The translations under genes and the position numbers were made by a program. From Treponema sp. (GTDB lineage: Bacteria; Spirochaetota; Spirochaetia; Treponematales; Breznakiellaceae), in the NCBI GenBank assembly GCA_009777335.1, contig WRMC01000007.1:56886-120885 (forward strand): a stretch of 64,000 bases of DNA. The letters run 5' to 3'. Position 1 is the stretch's first letter. Each line of letters begins with the position of its first letter. The notes below the pieces were generated by a model, which was given only the letters and a program-made list of their open reading frames with translations, was not told the DNA's origin and ran no database searches. Positions 41,683 through 49,906 of this stretch are shown here, piece after piece.

Positions 41683-44217
41683 CTAGTTTTCCTCCGGGAG
41701 GTAGTGCCGCATCTTCGATAGCACGTCCCCTATGTCCAGGGGCTTACCCAGGTGATCGTTCATCCCCAGGGCCAGGCACTTTTCTATGTCTTCCTTAAAC
41801 ACATTGGCGGTCATGGCCAGGATGGGCACCCCCTTGGAGGGCAGCCCGGGGCCCCGGAGTTCCTCTTCGATTTTCCGGATCTGCTGGGTGGCTTCGTAGC
41901 CGTCCACCTCGGGCATGTGGATGTCCATGAGGATGATATCAAACTTGTAGGGCTCGGCCTGGAATTTCTCCACCGCCTCCCGGCCGTTTTCGGCACACTC
42001 GATCTGTATGCCCGTAGGCTCCAGGAGGGTGATCACGATCTCCCGGTTTATCTCCACATCCTCGGCCAAAAGGAGGACCCGGCCTTCGAAATTCTCCAGG
42101 GGCTTATCCTTGGCATCGTCGCTGATCTTTTTAAGGCTGTTGGCCCCCAGGCATTCGTTAATGGCATTAATAATAAGGGAAGGAAACAGGGGCTTGGGAA
42201 GAAACTTATCTACCCCCGCGGCCTTGGCTTCTGCTTCGATCTGATCCCACTGGGCGGCGGAGATCATGATGACCACCGACTTGCGGGGTGATCTATCAGA
42301 GGAACCCTTATCTTTGATTATCTTACTCAGTTCTATGCCGTTCATGCCCGGCATGTTCCAGTCGATAAAATAAAGATCGTAAAGCCCATGTTTCTCTATC
42401 AGGGAGAGAGCTTCGTTGGATCCTGGAGCCAGGTCGCAGCGTATGTTGTTCCGCTCCATGATATCCTTAAAGTAATAGAGGATGTCCTGGTCATCGTCTA
42501 TGACCAGAATACGGATGGTGCTGATGTTGACCTCCGGCGCCAGGAGGCTTTCGTTTTTTCCCTCCCCTGCCTGGGCCTGGAAGGTAAAGGCAAAGGTGGC
42601 CCCACTTCCCAGATCCGAATCGACCCAGATGCGGCCCCCCATGAGTTCCACTATCCGCTTGGAGATGGCCAGCCCAAGGCCGGTGCCCCCGAACTTGCGG
42701 GATGTGCCGCTCTCTGCCTGCTGAAAGGCCGCAAAGAGATGCTCCTGCTGTTCGAGGCTGATCCCTATCCCCGTATCCTGGACTTCAATCTGAATGGTGT
42801 GGGTTCCATCGGCCTCGCCCAGGTGGCTGGCACTGAGGCGTATACTCCCCTGTTCGGGGGTAAACTTGGCGGCGTTGGAGAGCAGGTTGGTGATCACCTG
42901 GGCAAGCCGGTGATCGTCTCCCACCAGAAAGTGGGGAATCGCCGTATCGATGTGGACCGAAAAGCGCTGGTCCCTTTCGTCGATCCTAAAGGTAATGACG
43001 TTCACCGCCTTTTGGATCATGGTTTCGAAATTATAGGTGACTAATGAAAGCTCCAGCTTGTTGGCTTCGATCTTGGACATGTCCAGCACATCGTTAATGA
43101 CCCCCAGGAGGTGGCTCGAGGCATCTTCGATCTTTTCAAAGGCGTAATCTTTTTTGTCGATCTCGCTGGAGCTTTTTCCTATGGAGGTCATGCCTATGAT
43201 GGCGTTCATGGGGGTCCGCATCTCGTGGCTCATGTCGGCCAGGAAGATGCTCTTGTACATGGAGTTACGCTCGGCGTTTTCTTTGAGGGCAGCAATTTCG
43301 GTGAAGGGTTTCTTTACAAAGGTCGAGGCGATAAGGGCCGCGAAGATGCTCAATAAAACGCCCACCAGGCCCACTACCACGAGCCCCCGGTCTATGTTCC
43401 GAAAGGGACTTTCCGGGAGGGGGGCGATGATCCCCAGACCCCAGCCATCTTCGGAGGCACTGACGGGTCTAAACGAACAGAGCCGGGGAACCCCCTCCAT
43501 GGAAAAATAGCCCACCCCGGTTTCGCCCTGGACTACCCGGGCAAGGACCGCCGCCACTTCGCTGTAGACGCTGTCCCCTTCGGCCAGGGCGAAAAAGTTT
43601 ATCCGGGTCTGGACCCAGCTTTCCCGGAGGTTGGCGATGATGACCCCCTCCGCATCGGCCATAAAGATATGTCCCGTCTGCCAGATCACTATCCCCGAGA
43701 TCCTCTCATTAAAATGGATCCCCGGAAGGGTAAGTACCAGGATGTGGTTTTCTTCATCCCCCAGAGGGGCGGCCAGGTAAAAGACCATTCCTACGGGGCT
43801 GGGCTGGGTGGTAGAAAAACCCATCCTGCCCAGAAAGGCCCCCTGTATGTTGGGGAGCTCCAGGACCTCAGCCTGGGCGGGCAGTTCCCCTGCGGTGATA
43901 AGAAGGTTCCCCCCCTGGTCCATGACAGTCATGCCCGAAAAGGCCCTGTGCTGCTGCAGCTGATAGTCTACAACCATGGGCCAGTCCGCCTTGTCATGGA
44001 CCCCCAGGCGCTGGGCACTGCTTAGGGCGGCGAGTTTTAAAAGCTCAATTTCGCTGCTGATAAAATGATCCGCAATGTTGGCCACCATGGAGAGGTCTTC
44101 TTCCTGGGATCTTAGAATGTTGTTCCCCACAAAACGGATACCCGCCAGGACACTGAAAAGAATGATTACCAGGTTGGTTAGGATAATGATTATGACCGTT
44201 CTAATTCTGATAGACAT
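41683..44217 (-). CDS. Hybrid histidine kinase with two receiver domains
   Basis: 844 residues. An N-terminal membrane helix (VIIIILTNLVIILFSVLAG), a periplasmic Cache-like sensor (about 35-270) and a second helix (VVVGLVGVLLSIFAALIAS) are followed by HisKA (FLADMSHEMRTPMNAIIGM). The HATPase domain is complete, with VQDTGIGI and GTGLGLAISKRIVELMGG. Two receivers follow: VIDDDQDILYYF with FIDWNMPGMNG, and LLAEDVEINREI with LMDIHMPEVDGYEA. There is no C-terminal Hpt domain, so phosphate must pass to a separate partner. It overlaps the CPBP gene by 28 bases. Confidence 0.9.
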   Translation of the reverse strand: MSIRIRTVIIIILTNLVIILFSVLAGIRFVGNNILRSQEEDLSMVANIADHFISSEIELLKLAALSSAQRLGVHDKADWPMVVDYQLQQHRAFSGMTVMDQGGNLLITAGELPAQAEVLELPNIQGAFLGRMGFSTTQPSPVGMVFYLAAPLGDEENHILVLTLPGIHFNERISGIVIWQTGHIFMADAEGVIIANLRESWVQTRINFFALAEGDSVYSEVAAVLARVVQGETGVGYFSMEGVPRLCSFRPVSASEDGWGLGIIAPLPESPFRNIDRGLVVVGLVGVLLSIFAALIASTFVKKPFTEIAALKENAERNSMYKSIFLADMSHEMRTPMNAIIGMTSIGKSSSEIDKKDYAFEKIEDASSHLLGVINDVLDMSKIEANKLELSLVTYNFETMIQKAVNVITFRIDERDQRFSVHIDTAIPHFLVGDDHRLAQVITNLLSNAAKFTPEQGSIRLSASHLGEADGTHTIQIEVQDTGIGISLEQQEHLFAAFQQAESGTSRKFGGTGLGLAISKRIVELMGGRIWVDSDLGSGATFAFTFQAQAGEGKNESLLAPEVNISTIRILVIDDDQDILYYFKDIMERNNIRCDLAPGSNEALSLIEKHGLYDLYFIDWNMPGMNGIELSKIIKDKGSSDRSPRKSVVIMISAAQWDQIEAEAKAAGVDKFLPKPLFPSLIINAINECLGANSLKKISDDAKDKPLENFEGRVLLLAEDVEINREIVITLLEPTGIQIECAENGREAVEKFQAEPYKFDIILMDIHMPEVDGYEATQQIRKIEEELRGPGLPSKGVPILAMTANVFKEDIEKCLALGMNDHLGKPLDIGDVLSKMRHYLPEEN

Positions 44218-45089
44218 GATGTAAAGATACGCTCCTTTGTAATATACCGGTCATATAAAAAGAGAAGACCGTTTAGAATTGCCAATGCAATAAAACCTGC
44301 CAGGCCCGTCAGGCCATTGGTAAGATCGTTTCCTCCGGATATGTACAGTAAGGCCATCCCTGCCACCGCATTAAGGGTACCATGAAAGAGGGCGGCAGAG
44401 ATGACGGATTTCGATTTTACTCTAAGATAGCTCATCACCGGTGAAAGGAGGATGCACCAGATGATCATCATGGGGACCCCCAAAAGGGGGTGCTGGGGGT
44501 AATTGTGGCCCATGAGGATCAGGGGAAAATGCCAGAGACCCCAGACTGCCCCGGTGAAGATAGCGCTGTAAATGACGGGCATGTTGGAAAGCTCCCGCAT
44601 CAGGTAGCCCCGCCAGCCCAGCTCTTCCCCCAGGGCGAAGAAGGCGTTGATGGTACAGCCCGCCAAGATGGCCTGTGAAAGGGTAATAAGCAGAAAGAGG
44701 GAGCCCGGCATGCTGCTGAGTCCCTCCTGGGCCTGGGCTGCCTGCTCTTCAGTCAGCATGGCCAGGATGTTTTCTTGATGGCTGCTGTACTGCACAAAGG
44801 GAAACTGAAGGTTAATGCCCAGGGCGGCAAAGGTCAGGAGGACCGGGAAGAGGATGGCCAAGAGGAACCAGCGGTTGAAGGACAGGGACATGGCCACCTG
44901 TTTAAAGAGCTCTTCCTGGTGGATCTTTTGCAAGATAAGAACCACGAAGCCCGGCAGCATCATGTAGGCCGCCGCAAAGGCGGTGTAGGCTCCCAGGTCT
45001 GTTAGGCGCAAGCCCAGGGCGTAGGCGATGCCGACGGCGGTCCAGCTAAGGCCCCAGGTTAAAAGGATATACTGGCGGGATTTTTTCAT
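44190..45089 (-). CDS. CPBP (Abi/CAAX-like) intramembrane metalloprotease
   Basis: 299 residues with about eight membrane segments and the three family motifs: ALGEELGWRGYL (Glu-Glu), AVWGLWHFPLIL (His) and ALFHGTLNAVAGM (His). Known members cleave or modify prenylated or signal peptides, or protect against bacteriocins. The start overlaps the ddh stop (ATGA). Its own 3' end overlaps the start of the downstream sensor kinase gene by 28 bases. A link to that kinase is possible but unproven. Confidence 0.83.
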   Translation of the reverse strand: MKKSRQYILLTWGLSWTAVGIAYALGLRLTDLGAYTAFAAAYMMLPGFVVLILQKIHQEELFKQVAMSLSFNRWFLLAILFPVLLTFAALGINLQFPFVQYSSHQENILAMLTEEQAAQAQEGLSSMPGSLFLLITLSQAILAGCTINAFFALGEELGWRGYLMRELSNMPVIYSAIFTGAVWGLWHFPLILMGHNYPQHPLLGVPMMIIWCILLSPVMSYLRVKSKSVISAALFHGTLNAVAGMALLYISGGNDLTNGLTGLAGFIALAILNGLLFLYDRYITKERIFTSCLSELERS

Positions 45090-45985
45090 ACGAGCCGGCG
45101 TATGATCTCCTCCCTGTTTCCGCTGAGGAGATCTATGGGCGGGATTTCAATCAGGGTGTAAGCTCCGTATTCCTGCCTCTGGGCGGCCCGGGCGGCGCAT
45201 ACCATCACCTGGGAGGTCAGGGCCGGGTTGTTGATTCCCATGGTAAAGCTAAAGCGCTGGTTGGCCGTTGCCCCGGAGCCCCCGTTCCGCTCCATCAGCA
45301 CCCCGTGGCTCACATCCATGTAGTCCCCGATATTTTCCACCGCCATGACATGGGTTTCATCCTTGATAAAATAGGGGTCCGCCTTGATGGCCTCGCTGAC
45401 CTCCTTAAGCTGGGCCCCCGGGGCCAGTTGGACATAGACCATGCGGCGGTGAACCCCCGCCCCGGTGGGCAAGGTCATGCTGATGGCATTCGCAACCCCC
45501 TTAATGGCCCTGACCGCCACCGAATGGCCCATGCTCATGCCGGGGCCGAAGTTGGTGTAGGTGATGCCCCGGGGCGCACAGGCCTCAAGAAGGGTCCTAA
45601 CTATGGAGTCTGTGCCGGGGTCCCAGCCGGCGGACAGGATGGCCCGGGCCCGGCCCTCTTTGGCGGCCCTATCCAGGCTTAGTTTTAGCTCGTATATGTC
45701 GCCGTGGATGTCAAAGCTGTCCACGGTGCTTATGCCCTTTTGCAGAAAAAAGAGGGCCCGCTCTTTGACTTCCCTGGTGGGAATGCAGAGCAGGGCCGCA
45801 TCGACCTGTCCCAGGTCTTCAATGTTTTTTGATACCCTAATACCCGCCAGCTCCGGCAGAGCCAGATCCCGGGAGCTGACTATTCCGGCCAGTTCCATGT
45901 CCGGGGCGCTTAGTACCGCCTGGACCGCATAGGAGCCCACGTTTCCATAGCCGACCACGGCGGTCCTCATTGTTTTGTTTTCCAT
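45086..45985 (-). CDS. ddh: meso-Diaminopimelate dehydrogenase-like enzyme
   Basis: 299 residues from the ATG at 45985, preceded by AAGGAAG; an ATG 7 codons upstream would overlap lysA. The NADP fold is AVVGYGNVGSYAV, and the substrate domain has SAGWDPGTDS, NFGPGMSMGHS and the C-terminal SGNREEIIRRLV, all typical of Ddh. The enzyme reductively aminates tetrahydrodipicolinate to meso-diaminopimelate. The adjacent lysA-like gene fits lysine formation. The pair lies at the end of an operon-like run with unrelated C2/C4 metabolism genes, so a dedicated pathway cannot be excluded. Confidence 0.87.
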   Translation of the reverse strand: MENKTMRTAVVGYGNVGSYAVQAVLSAPDMELAGIVSSRDLALPELAGIRVSKNIEDLGQVDAALLCIPTREVKERALFFLQKGISTVDSFDIHGDIYELKLSLDRAAKEGRARAILSAGWDPGTDSIVRTLLEACAPRGITYTNFGPGMSMGHSVAVRAIKGVANAISMTLPTGAGVHRRMVYVQLAPGAQLKEVSEAIKADPYFIKDETHVMAVENIGDYMDVSHGVLMERNGGSGATANQRFSFTMGINNPALTSQVMVCAARAAQRQEYGAYTLIEIPPIDLLSGNREEIIRRLV

Positions 45986-45995
45986 TTTTTCTTCC

Positions 45996-47297
45996 TTATG
46001 CTTCATTGGCCAGGATCTGGTCCAGGGTCTGCTCCTGACGGATCACCCTAAGGGAGCCCTCCTGGGTCCATAAAAGTTCCGGAGCCTGCACATGGGAATT
46101 ATAATTCATGGGACTCATGGCCGAACAGTAGGCCCCGGCACCCCCTATGACCAGGTAGTCGTCCAGTTCGGGTTCCGCCATGGGGCGGGGGATGTTCCGG
46201 CCCTCGCTGTCCAGGTTCTGGGAGTCCCCGCTCTCGCAGCAGCGCCCCACCGGCACCGCCTCGTAGGCCCCGGGGGAAGGATCAAACTCGGAGGATAAGA
46301 GCTCCCCCTTCTTGGAGACCAGGTAGAAGGGATGCCGGGCCCCGTAGAGGAGGGGCCGGGAGTTCAGCTCCATGCCCCCGTCGAGGACCAGGAAGGACAG
46401 CCCCTGGGCTCCGGTGCTCTTCTTGTCGATGACCCGGGTGACGATATAGCCCCCCTGGGCGATGATAAAGGTCCCCGGTTCTATCTCCATCTGGAGCTTC
46501 CTATTGGTTCTTTGATAAAAAGCTTCGATTTTTTCTTTGGCGTAGTTCCCCAGCTCCCCTATGTCGGCGGCCTTTTCGTCGGGCATCCGGGCCACCTTGA
46601 GGCCCCCCCCAAAGTTTATGGTCTGGGCATGGGGAAAGTTCTTCTCGAGGATGGCCAGCTCCAGGTCTATGTTTTCCCTCCAGGCGGCGGGGTCCCCTCC
46701 GGAACCTATGTGCACATGGACCATGTTAAAGATGATCTCCCTCTCTTGGGCGTATCTTATGGCTTCCGCCAGGTCATTTTGATGGACCCCAAAGCAGGAG
46801 TAGTTGTCCCCGGTATTGCGGGTCGCCGATTCCCCCGAGCCCTTGCCGGGGTGGCAGCGGATGGAAAGGGCCTTCTGGTGCTGGGCCGCAAAATCCCCTA
46901 TGCGGTGAAGCTGCCGCAGGGAGCAAATATTGTAGGTAAGGCCCCCCAGGATCATGTTTTGTAAATCTTCCAGCTCCTTTCCCTGGGGAAGCTCCTGGGT
47001 GGAAAGGAGGATCGCCGAGAAGGGGATCCCTGCCAGGACCGCCCGTCTTACCTCGTTCATGGAGCTGGCATCGATAGATAGGCCCTGGGCATGGATAATT
47101 TTGAGGAGGGAGCGGTTGGAGTTGGCCTTCATGGCATAGCGGACCCTAAGGCCATAGGCATGGGGCATCGCAAGGGCCTTTCGGCAATTATCTATTATGG
47201 CCCCTTCATCGTAGATGTAAAAGGGCGTGCCATGTTCGGCCGCCGCTTGGGCGATGGCCCTCGAATCTATGCGGCCCAGGGGGTGCAGTAGGCCCAT
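45996..47297 (-). CDS. lysA: Diaminopimelate decarboxylase-like PLP enzyme
   Basis: 433 residues, fold-type III (alanine racemase-like barrel). The PLP lysine is in VRYAMKANSNRSLLK. Other marks are HVHIGSGGD, NFGGGLKV, GRCCESGD with the catalytic Cys, and GAGAYCSAM. One position differs from the textbook enzyme: the EPGR motif reads IEPGTFIIAQGG. The normal reaction is loss of CO2 from meso-diaminopimelate to give L-lysine. AAGGAGG precedes the ATG. The neighbour is ddh, which would supply the substrate. Confidence 0.82.
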   Translation of the reverse strand: MGLLHPLGRIDSRAIAQAAAEHGTPFYIYDEGAIIDNCRKALAMPHAYGLRVRYAMKANSNRSLLKIIHAQGLSIDASSMNEVRRAVLAGIPFSAILLSTQELPQGKELEDLQNMILGGLTYNICSLRQLHRIGDFAAQHQKALSIRCHPGKGSGESATRNTGDNYSCFGVHQNDLAEAIRYAQEREIIFNMVHVHIGSGGDPAAWRENIDLELAILEKNFPHAQTINFGGGLKVARMPDEKAADIGELGNYAKEKIEAFYQRTNRKLQMEIEPGTFIIAQGGYIVTRVIDKKSTGAQGLSFLVLDGGMELNSRPLLYGARHPFYLVSKKGELLSSEFDPSPGAYEAVPVGRCCESGDSQNLDSEGRNIPRPMAEPELDDYLVIGGAGAYCSAMSPMNYNSHVQAPELLWTQEGSLRVIRQEQTLDQILANEA

Positions 47298-47319
47298 GGT
47301 TCCTCCTTATAAACCAGGC

Positions 47320-48579
47320 TTAATCTGGTTCCTTTAGTTTGCGGATTCCGTAAAAAATGGCATCCTCCCGCCCGAAGGCCCCGGCCTTGGTGACCACCCT
47401 CAGGCCCGGGTATATTCCCCCCAGCAGTTTGAGGAGGGGGATCCCGGTGGAAATTTCTTTAACGATTGCTGACCCCAGGGCCCCGGACTTTTCGAAACAG
47501 CACATGGCCGTGTCCCCCCCGGAAAGAAAGAGCCCCGAGATCCGGGACTCGAGGCCCCCGTCTTCGCCCCAGGAGAGGCCCCGGAGGATCATCATGGTGA
47601 TGTCTCCGATGAGGTCCTGGATAAAGAGGGCCAGGACTTCGGGGTTCATGCCGGAGCGGATGATCTCTTCCTGGGTTTTTTGGTAATCATCGATGGGGTG
47701 GGTGGAGGAGGAGAGGAGGATGAGATCCTTCCCCTGGTTGATCACATGCAGGGCATCCCGGACTATGTCCTGGACTCCCTTTTCCTGGGCCAGGATGGCC
47801 CTGAGATCTATCTTGAGGACCTGTATACCCTGGCCCTCGGCAAAAAGGACCTGGTCGCGGGTCACCGAACTTTGGCTCCCTATGATGGCCAGGACCGGAG
47901 GGACCGGCACATCCAGGCTGAGGAGCATGTCCGCCAGACCCGCACAGCCCACCCAAAGGATACGCCGGTCCTGGGCCAGAGCCAGGCGCACCACCTCTTG
48001 CAGATCGCTGTTGGTAAGGGCGTCAAAGCAGAAGACCCGCCCCCGGCTTAGGTCTGCCCGGCCTTCCCGCAGTTCCTCCAGGGGCACATGGAAAACCTCC
48101 CCCGGGATCCCGGCGAAAGCTTCCTTCATTAAATGGAGGACATCGTCGCTTTTGGCCGGGGCCTTGGGATCCCGGGTGAACTCGGTTTTGCTGATGGGGG
48201 TTCCGTTGATCTGATGGATGCCCCTCAGGGTGGTCCGGCCCAGGTCGGGAAAGGCGGGGGCAAAGATGACCAGCTCCGGATCGACGCACTGGGCCAGGGT
48301 CTGCAGCTCCGCCGCCACATGGCCCCTAAGGGTGGAATCTACTTTTTTGAAGACCCGGGTAAAATCCTTAAAGGGAATCTGGCAGGCCTGGTCGAGGATC
48401 TTTCTCTGGGCCCCGGCTTCCGAGAGAAAGCGGGACTCGGTGTCGACGACAAAGGAACCCTCGCCGCTGACCTGGCTTCCGTTAAAGACCACCTGTACGG
48501 GGATGCCCCGCCGCCGGATCTGAACCCCCGTATCATTGGCCCCCGTAAGGTCGTCGGCTATGACTAGATAGTTGTTCAA
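47320..48579 (-). CDS. Four-carbon acid sugar kinase family protein (DUF1537)
   Basis: 419 residues from the TTG at 48579, which follows AGGGGA; a longer frame to 48612 overlaps the dehydrogenase. The N-terminus LVIADDLTGANDTGVQ and VFKKVDSTLRGHV are diagnostic, and FLSGGDTAMCCFE is the C-terminal nucleotide site. Characterised members phosphorylate D-threonate, D-erythronate or 3-oxo-tetronate. The substrate here is unknown. The usual partners (PdxA2, aldolase) are absent; it follows a dehydrogenase and a GCL-like enzyme, so a C3/C4 acid is a reasonable guess. Confidence 0.85.
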   Translation of the reverse strand: MNNYLVIADDLTGANDTGVQIRRRGIPVQVVFNGSQVSGEGSFVVDTESRFLSEAGAQRKILDQACQIPFKDFTRVFKKVDSTLRGHVAAELQTLAQCVDPELVIFAPAFPDLGRTTLRGIHQINGTPISKTEFTRDPKAPAKSDDVLHLMKEAFAGIPGEVFHVPLEELREGRADLSRGRVFCFDALTNSDLQEVVRLALAQDRRILWVGCAGLADMLLSLDVPVPPVLAIIGSQSSVTRDQVLFAEGQGIQVLKIDLRAILAQEKGVQDIVRDALHVINQGKDLILLSSSTHPIDDYQKTQEEIIRSGMNPEVLALFIQDLIGDITMMILRGLSWGEDGGLESRISGLFLSGGDTAMCCFEKSGALGSAIVKEISTGIPLLKLLGGIYPGLRVVTKAGAFGREDAIFYGIRKLKEPD

Positions 48580-48586
48580 GTTTCCC

Positions 48587-49885
48587 CTAGGCCAGGCTCT
48601 TGATGAGATCAAGATTACCCTCTACCGCTGCCCCTATGATGGGACCCATGTACTGGTCCACCGTAGCGGCGGTGAGGGGGACAGGCATGTTCTTCAGCTT
48701 CATGTCCAGCTGGGGGTCCTTGGCGGCGCTGAGGATCTTTTCTATATAAGAGTCATTCCAGTTGGGAAGCTCCTTGAGGGTGGCCGGAGCCTTGATGGCC
48801 TTGCTAAAGGCGATGAGGCCCCGGGCAAAGGCCATGCCCAATTCCCGGCCCTTAAGGCTGGCCAGGTCTTCGCTTATATAGCCGTAGTTTTTGAGGATAT
48901 CCCCCACCAGGAGAATTTGCTTTTCTATGGCCGGGGCAAAGAAGACCGCATAGTAGGGGTTCATGAGCCCGCAGGCCGTGCCGTGGCCCGTCAGGTCCAC
49001 CAGGGAGAAGCTGGTCATGTGGGGTCCATGGGTGCCCCCTATCATGATGGCGTAGCCCCCCAGGTCGGTGGCCATTCCTATGGCCTGCCGGGCCTCCATG
49101 TCCTTGGGGTCCTTCATGACCCTGGGGGCGTATTGCACCGTCAGCTCCACCGCCGCGGAGGTGATCTCCGCCAAAAGATCATAGCGCTCCTTGGGGGCAT
49201 CCGAGGGGAGCCCCGAGAAGACCTCGAAGCAGTGGGCTATGGAGTCCAGGGCCCCGTCTATGGTCAGGGGTACGGGCTGGGAGGCCGTCACATCGTAATC
49301 AAAGAGGGCCGAGGGGGGCACTATGCCCTCATCGACGATGAGCTTCTTCTGGCCCATCACCGGGTCGGTAATGTTGGAGTACTTGGTCAGGTGGGCCCCC
49401 GAACTGGCGGCGGTCATCACCGCGATGAGGGGGATGAGCTTCTTCCCCGTCTTGGCCAGGGCCTCCGACACGATGCCGGTGCCAAACCAGTGATCGATTT
49501 CGGGGCTCACTTCTTCGCCCAGGGCGGCCAGGAAGTTGGCGGCCTTGCAGGCATCGATGTTGGAGCCCCCCCCTATGGCGATGATCACATGGGGCTTATG
49601 GTGAAGGATATAGGTTTCGATCCGGTAGACATCGGCACGGGGAGCGTTGGGGCCCGCATCGGGGACTATGCTCCCCCCCGCCAGGCTTACTCCGGCGGCC
49701 TTGAGGGATGCACAGACCCCATCCGCCAGGTCCTTCATGTAGGTGGTATTGCAAACCACCAGGGCGGTTTTTCCATACCGGGCCGCCATGGGGCCTATCT
49801 GGGGGAGCACCCCCCGGCCAAAGACATAGTTGTCCTTTTTCCAATCCGAAAGCAGCTTTCCGGCTTTAGTAAAGAGATCGCTCAT
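48587..49885 (-). CDS. Iron-containing alcohol dehydrogenase
   Basis: 432 residues of the group III family. The NAD(P)-binding part has HHKPHVIIAIGGGSNIDACK and IPLIAVMTAASSGAH. Metal ligands are expected around LTIDGALDSIAHCFEVFSG (Asp, His) and TGHGTACGLMNPYY (His). Substrates in this family range from ethanol and butanol to glycerol, lactaldehyde and hydroxy-acid aldehydes. GAGGTGA precedes the ATG. It is placed between the ThDP enzyme gene and the DUF1537 kinase gene with short gaps, so it probably acts on a product of the first. Confidence 0.88.
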   Translation of the reverse strand: MSDLFTKAGKLLSDWKKDNYVFGRGVLPQIGPMAARYGKTALVVCNTTYMKDLADGVCASLKAAGVSLAGGSIVPDAGPNAPRADVYRIETYILHHKPHVIIAIGGGSNIDACKAANFLAALGEEVSPEIDHWFGTGIVSEALAKTGKKLIPLIAVMTAASSGAHLTKYSNITDPVMGQKKLIVDEGIVPPSALFDYDVTASQPVPLTIDGALDSIAHCFEVFSGLPSDAPKERYDLLAEITSAAVELTVQYAPRVMKDPKDMEARQAIGMATDLGGYAIMIGGTHGPHMTSFSLVDLTGHGTACGLMNPYYAVFFAPAIEKQILLVGDILKNYGYISEDLASLKGRELGMAFARGLIAFSKAIKAPATLKELPNWNDSYIEKILSAAKDPQLDMKLKNMPVPLTAATVDQYMGPIIGAAVEGNLDLIKSLA

Positions 49886-49906
49886 GGTTCACCTCGTTTG
49901 TTTAGC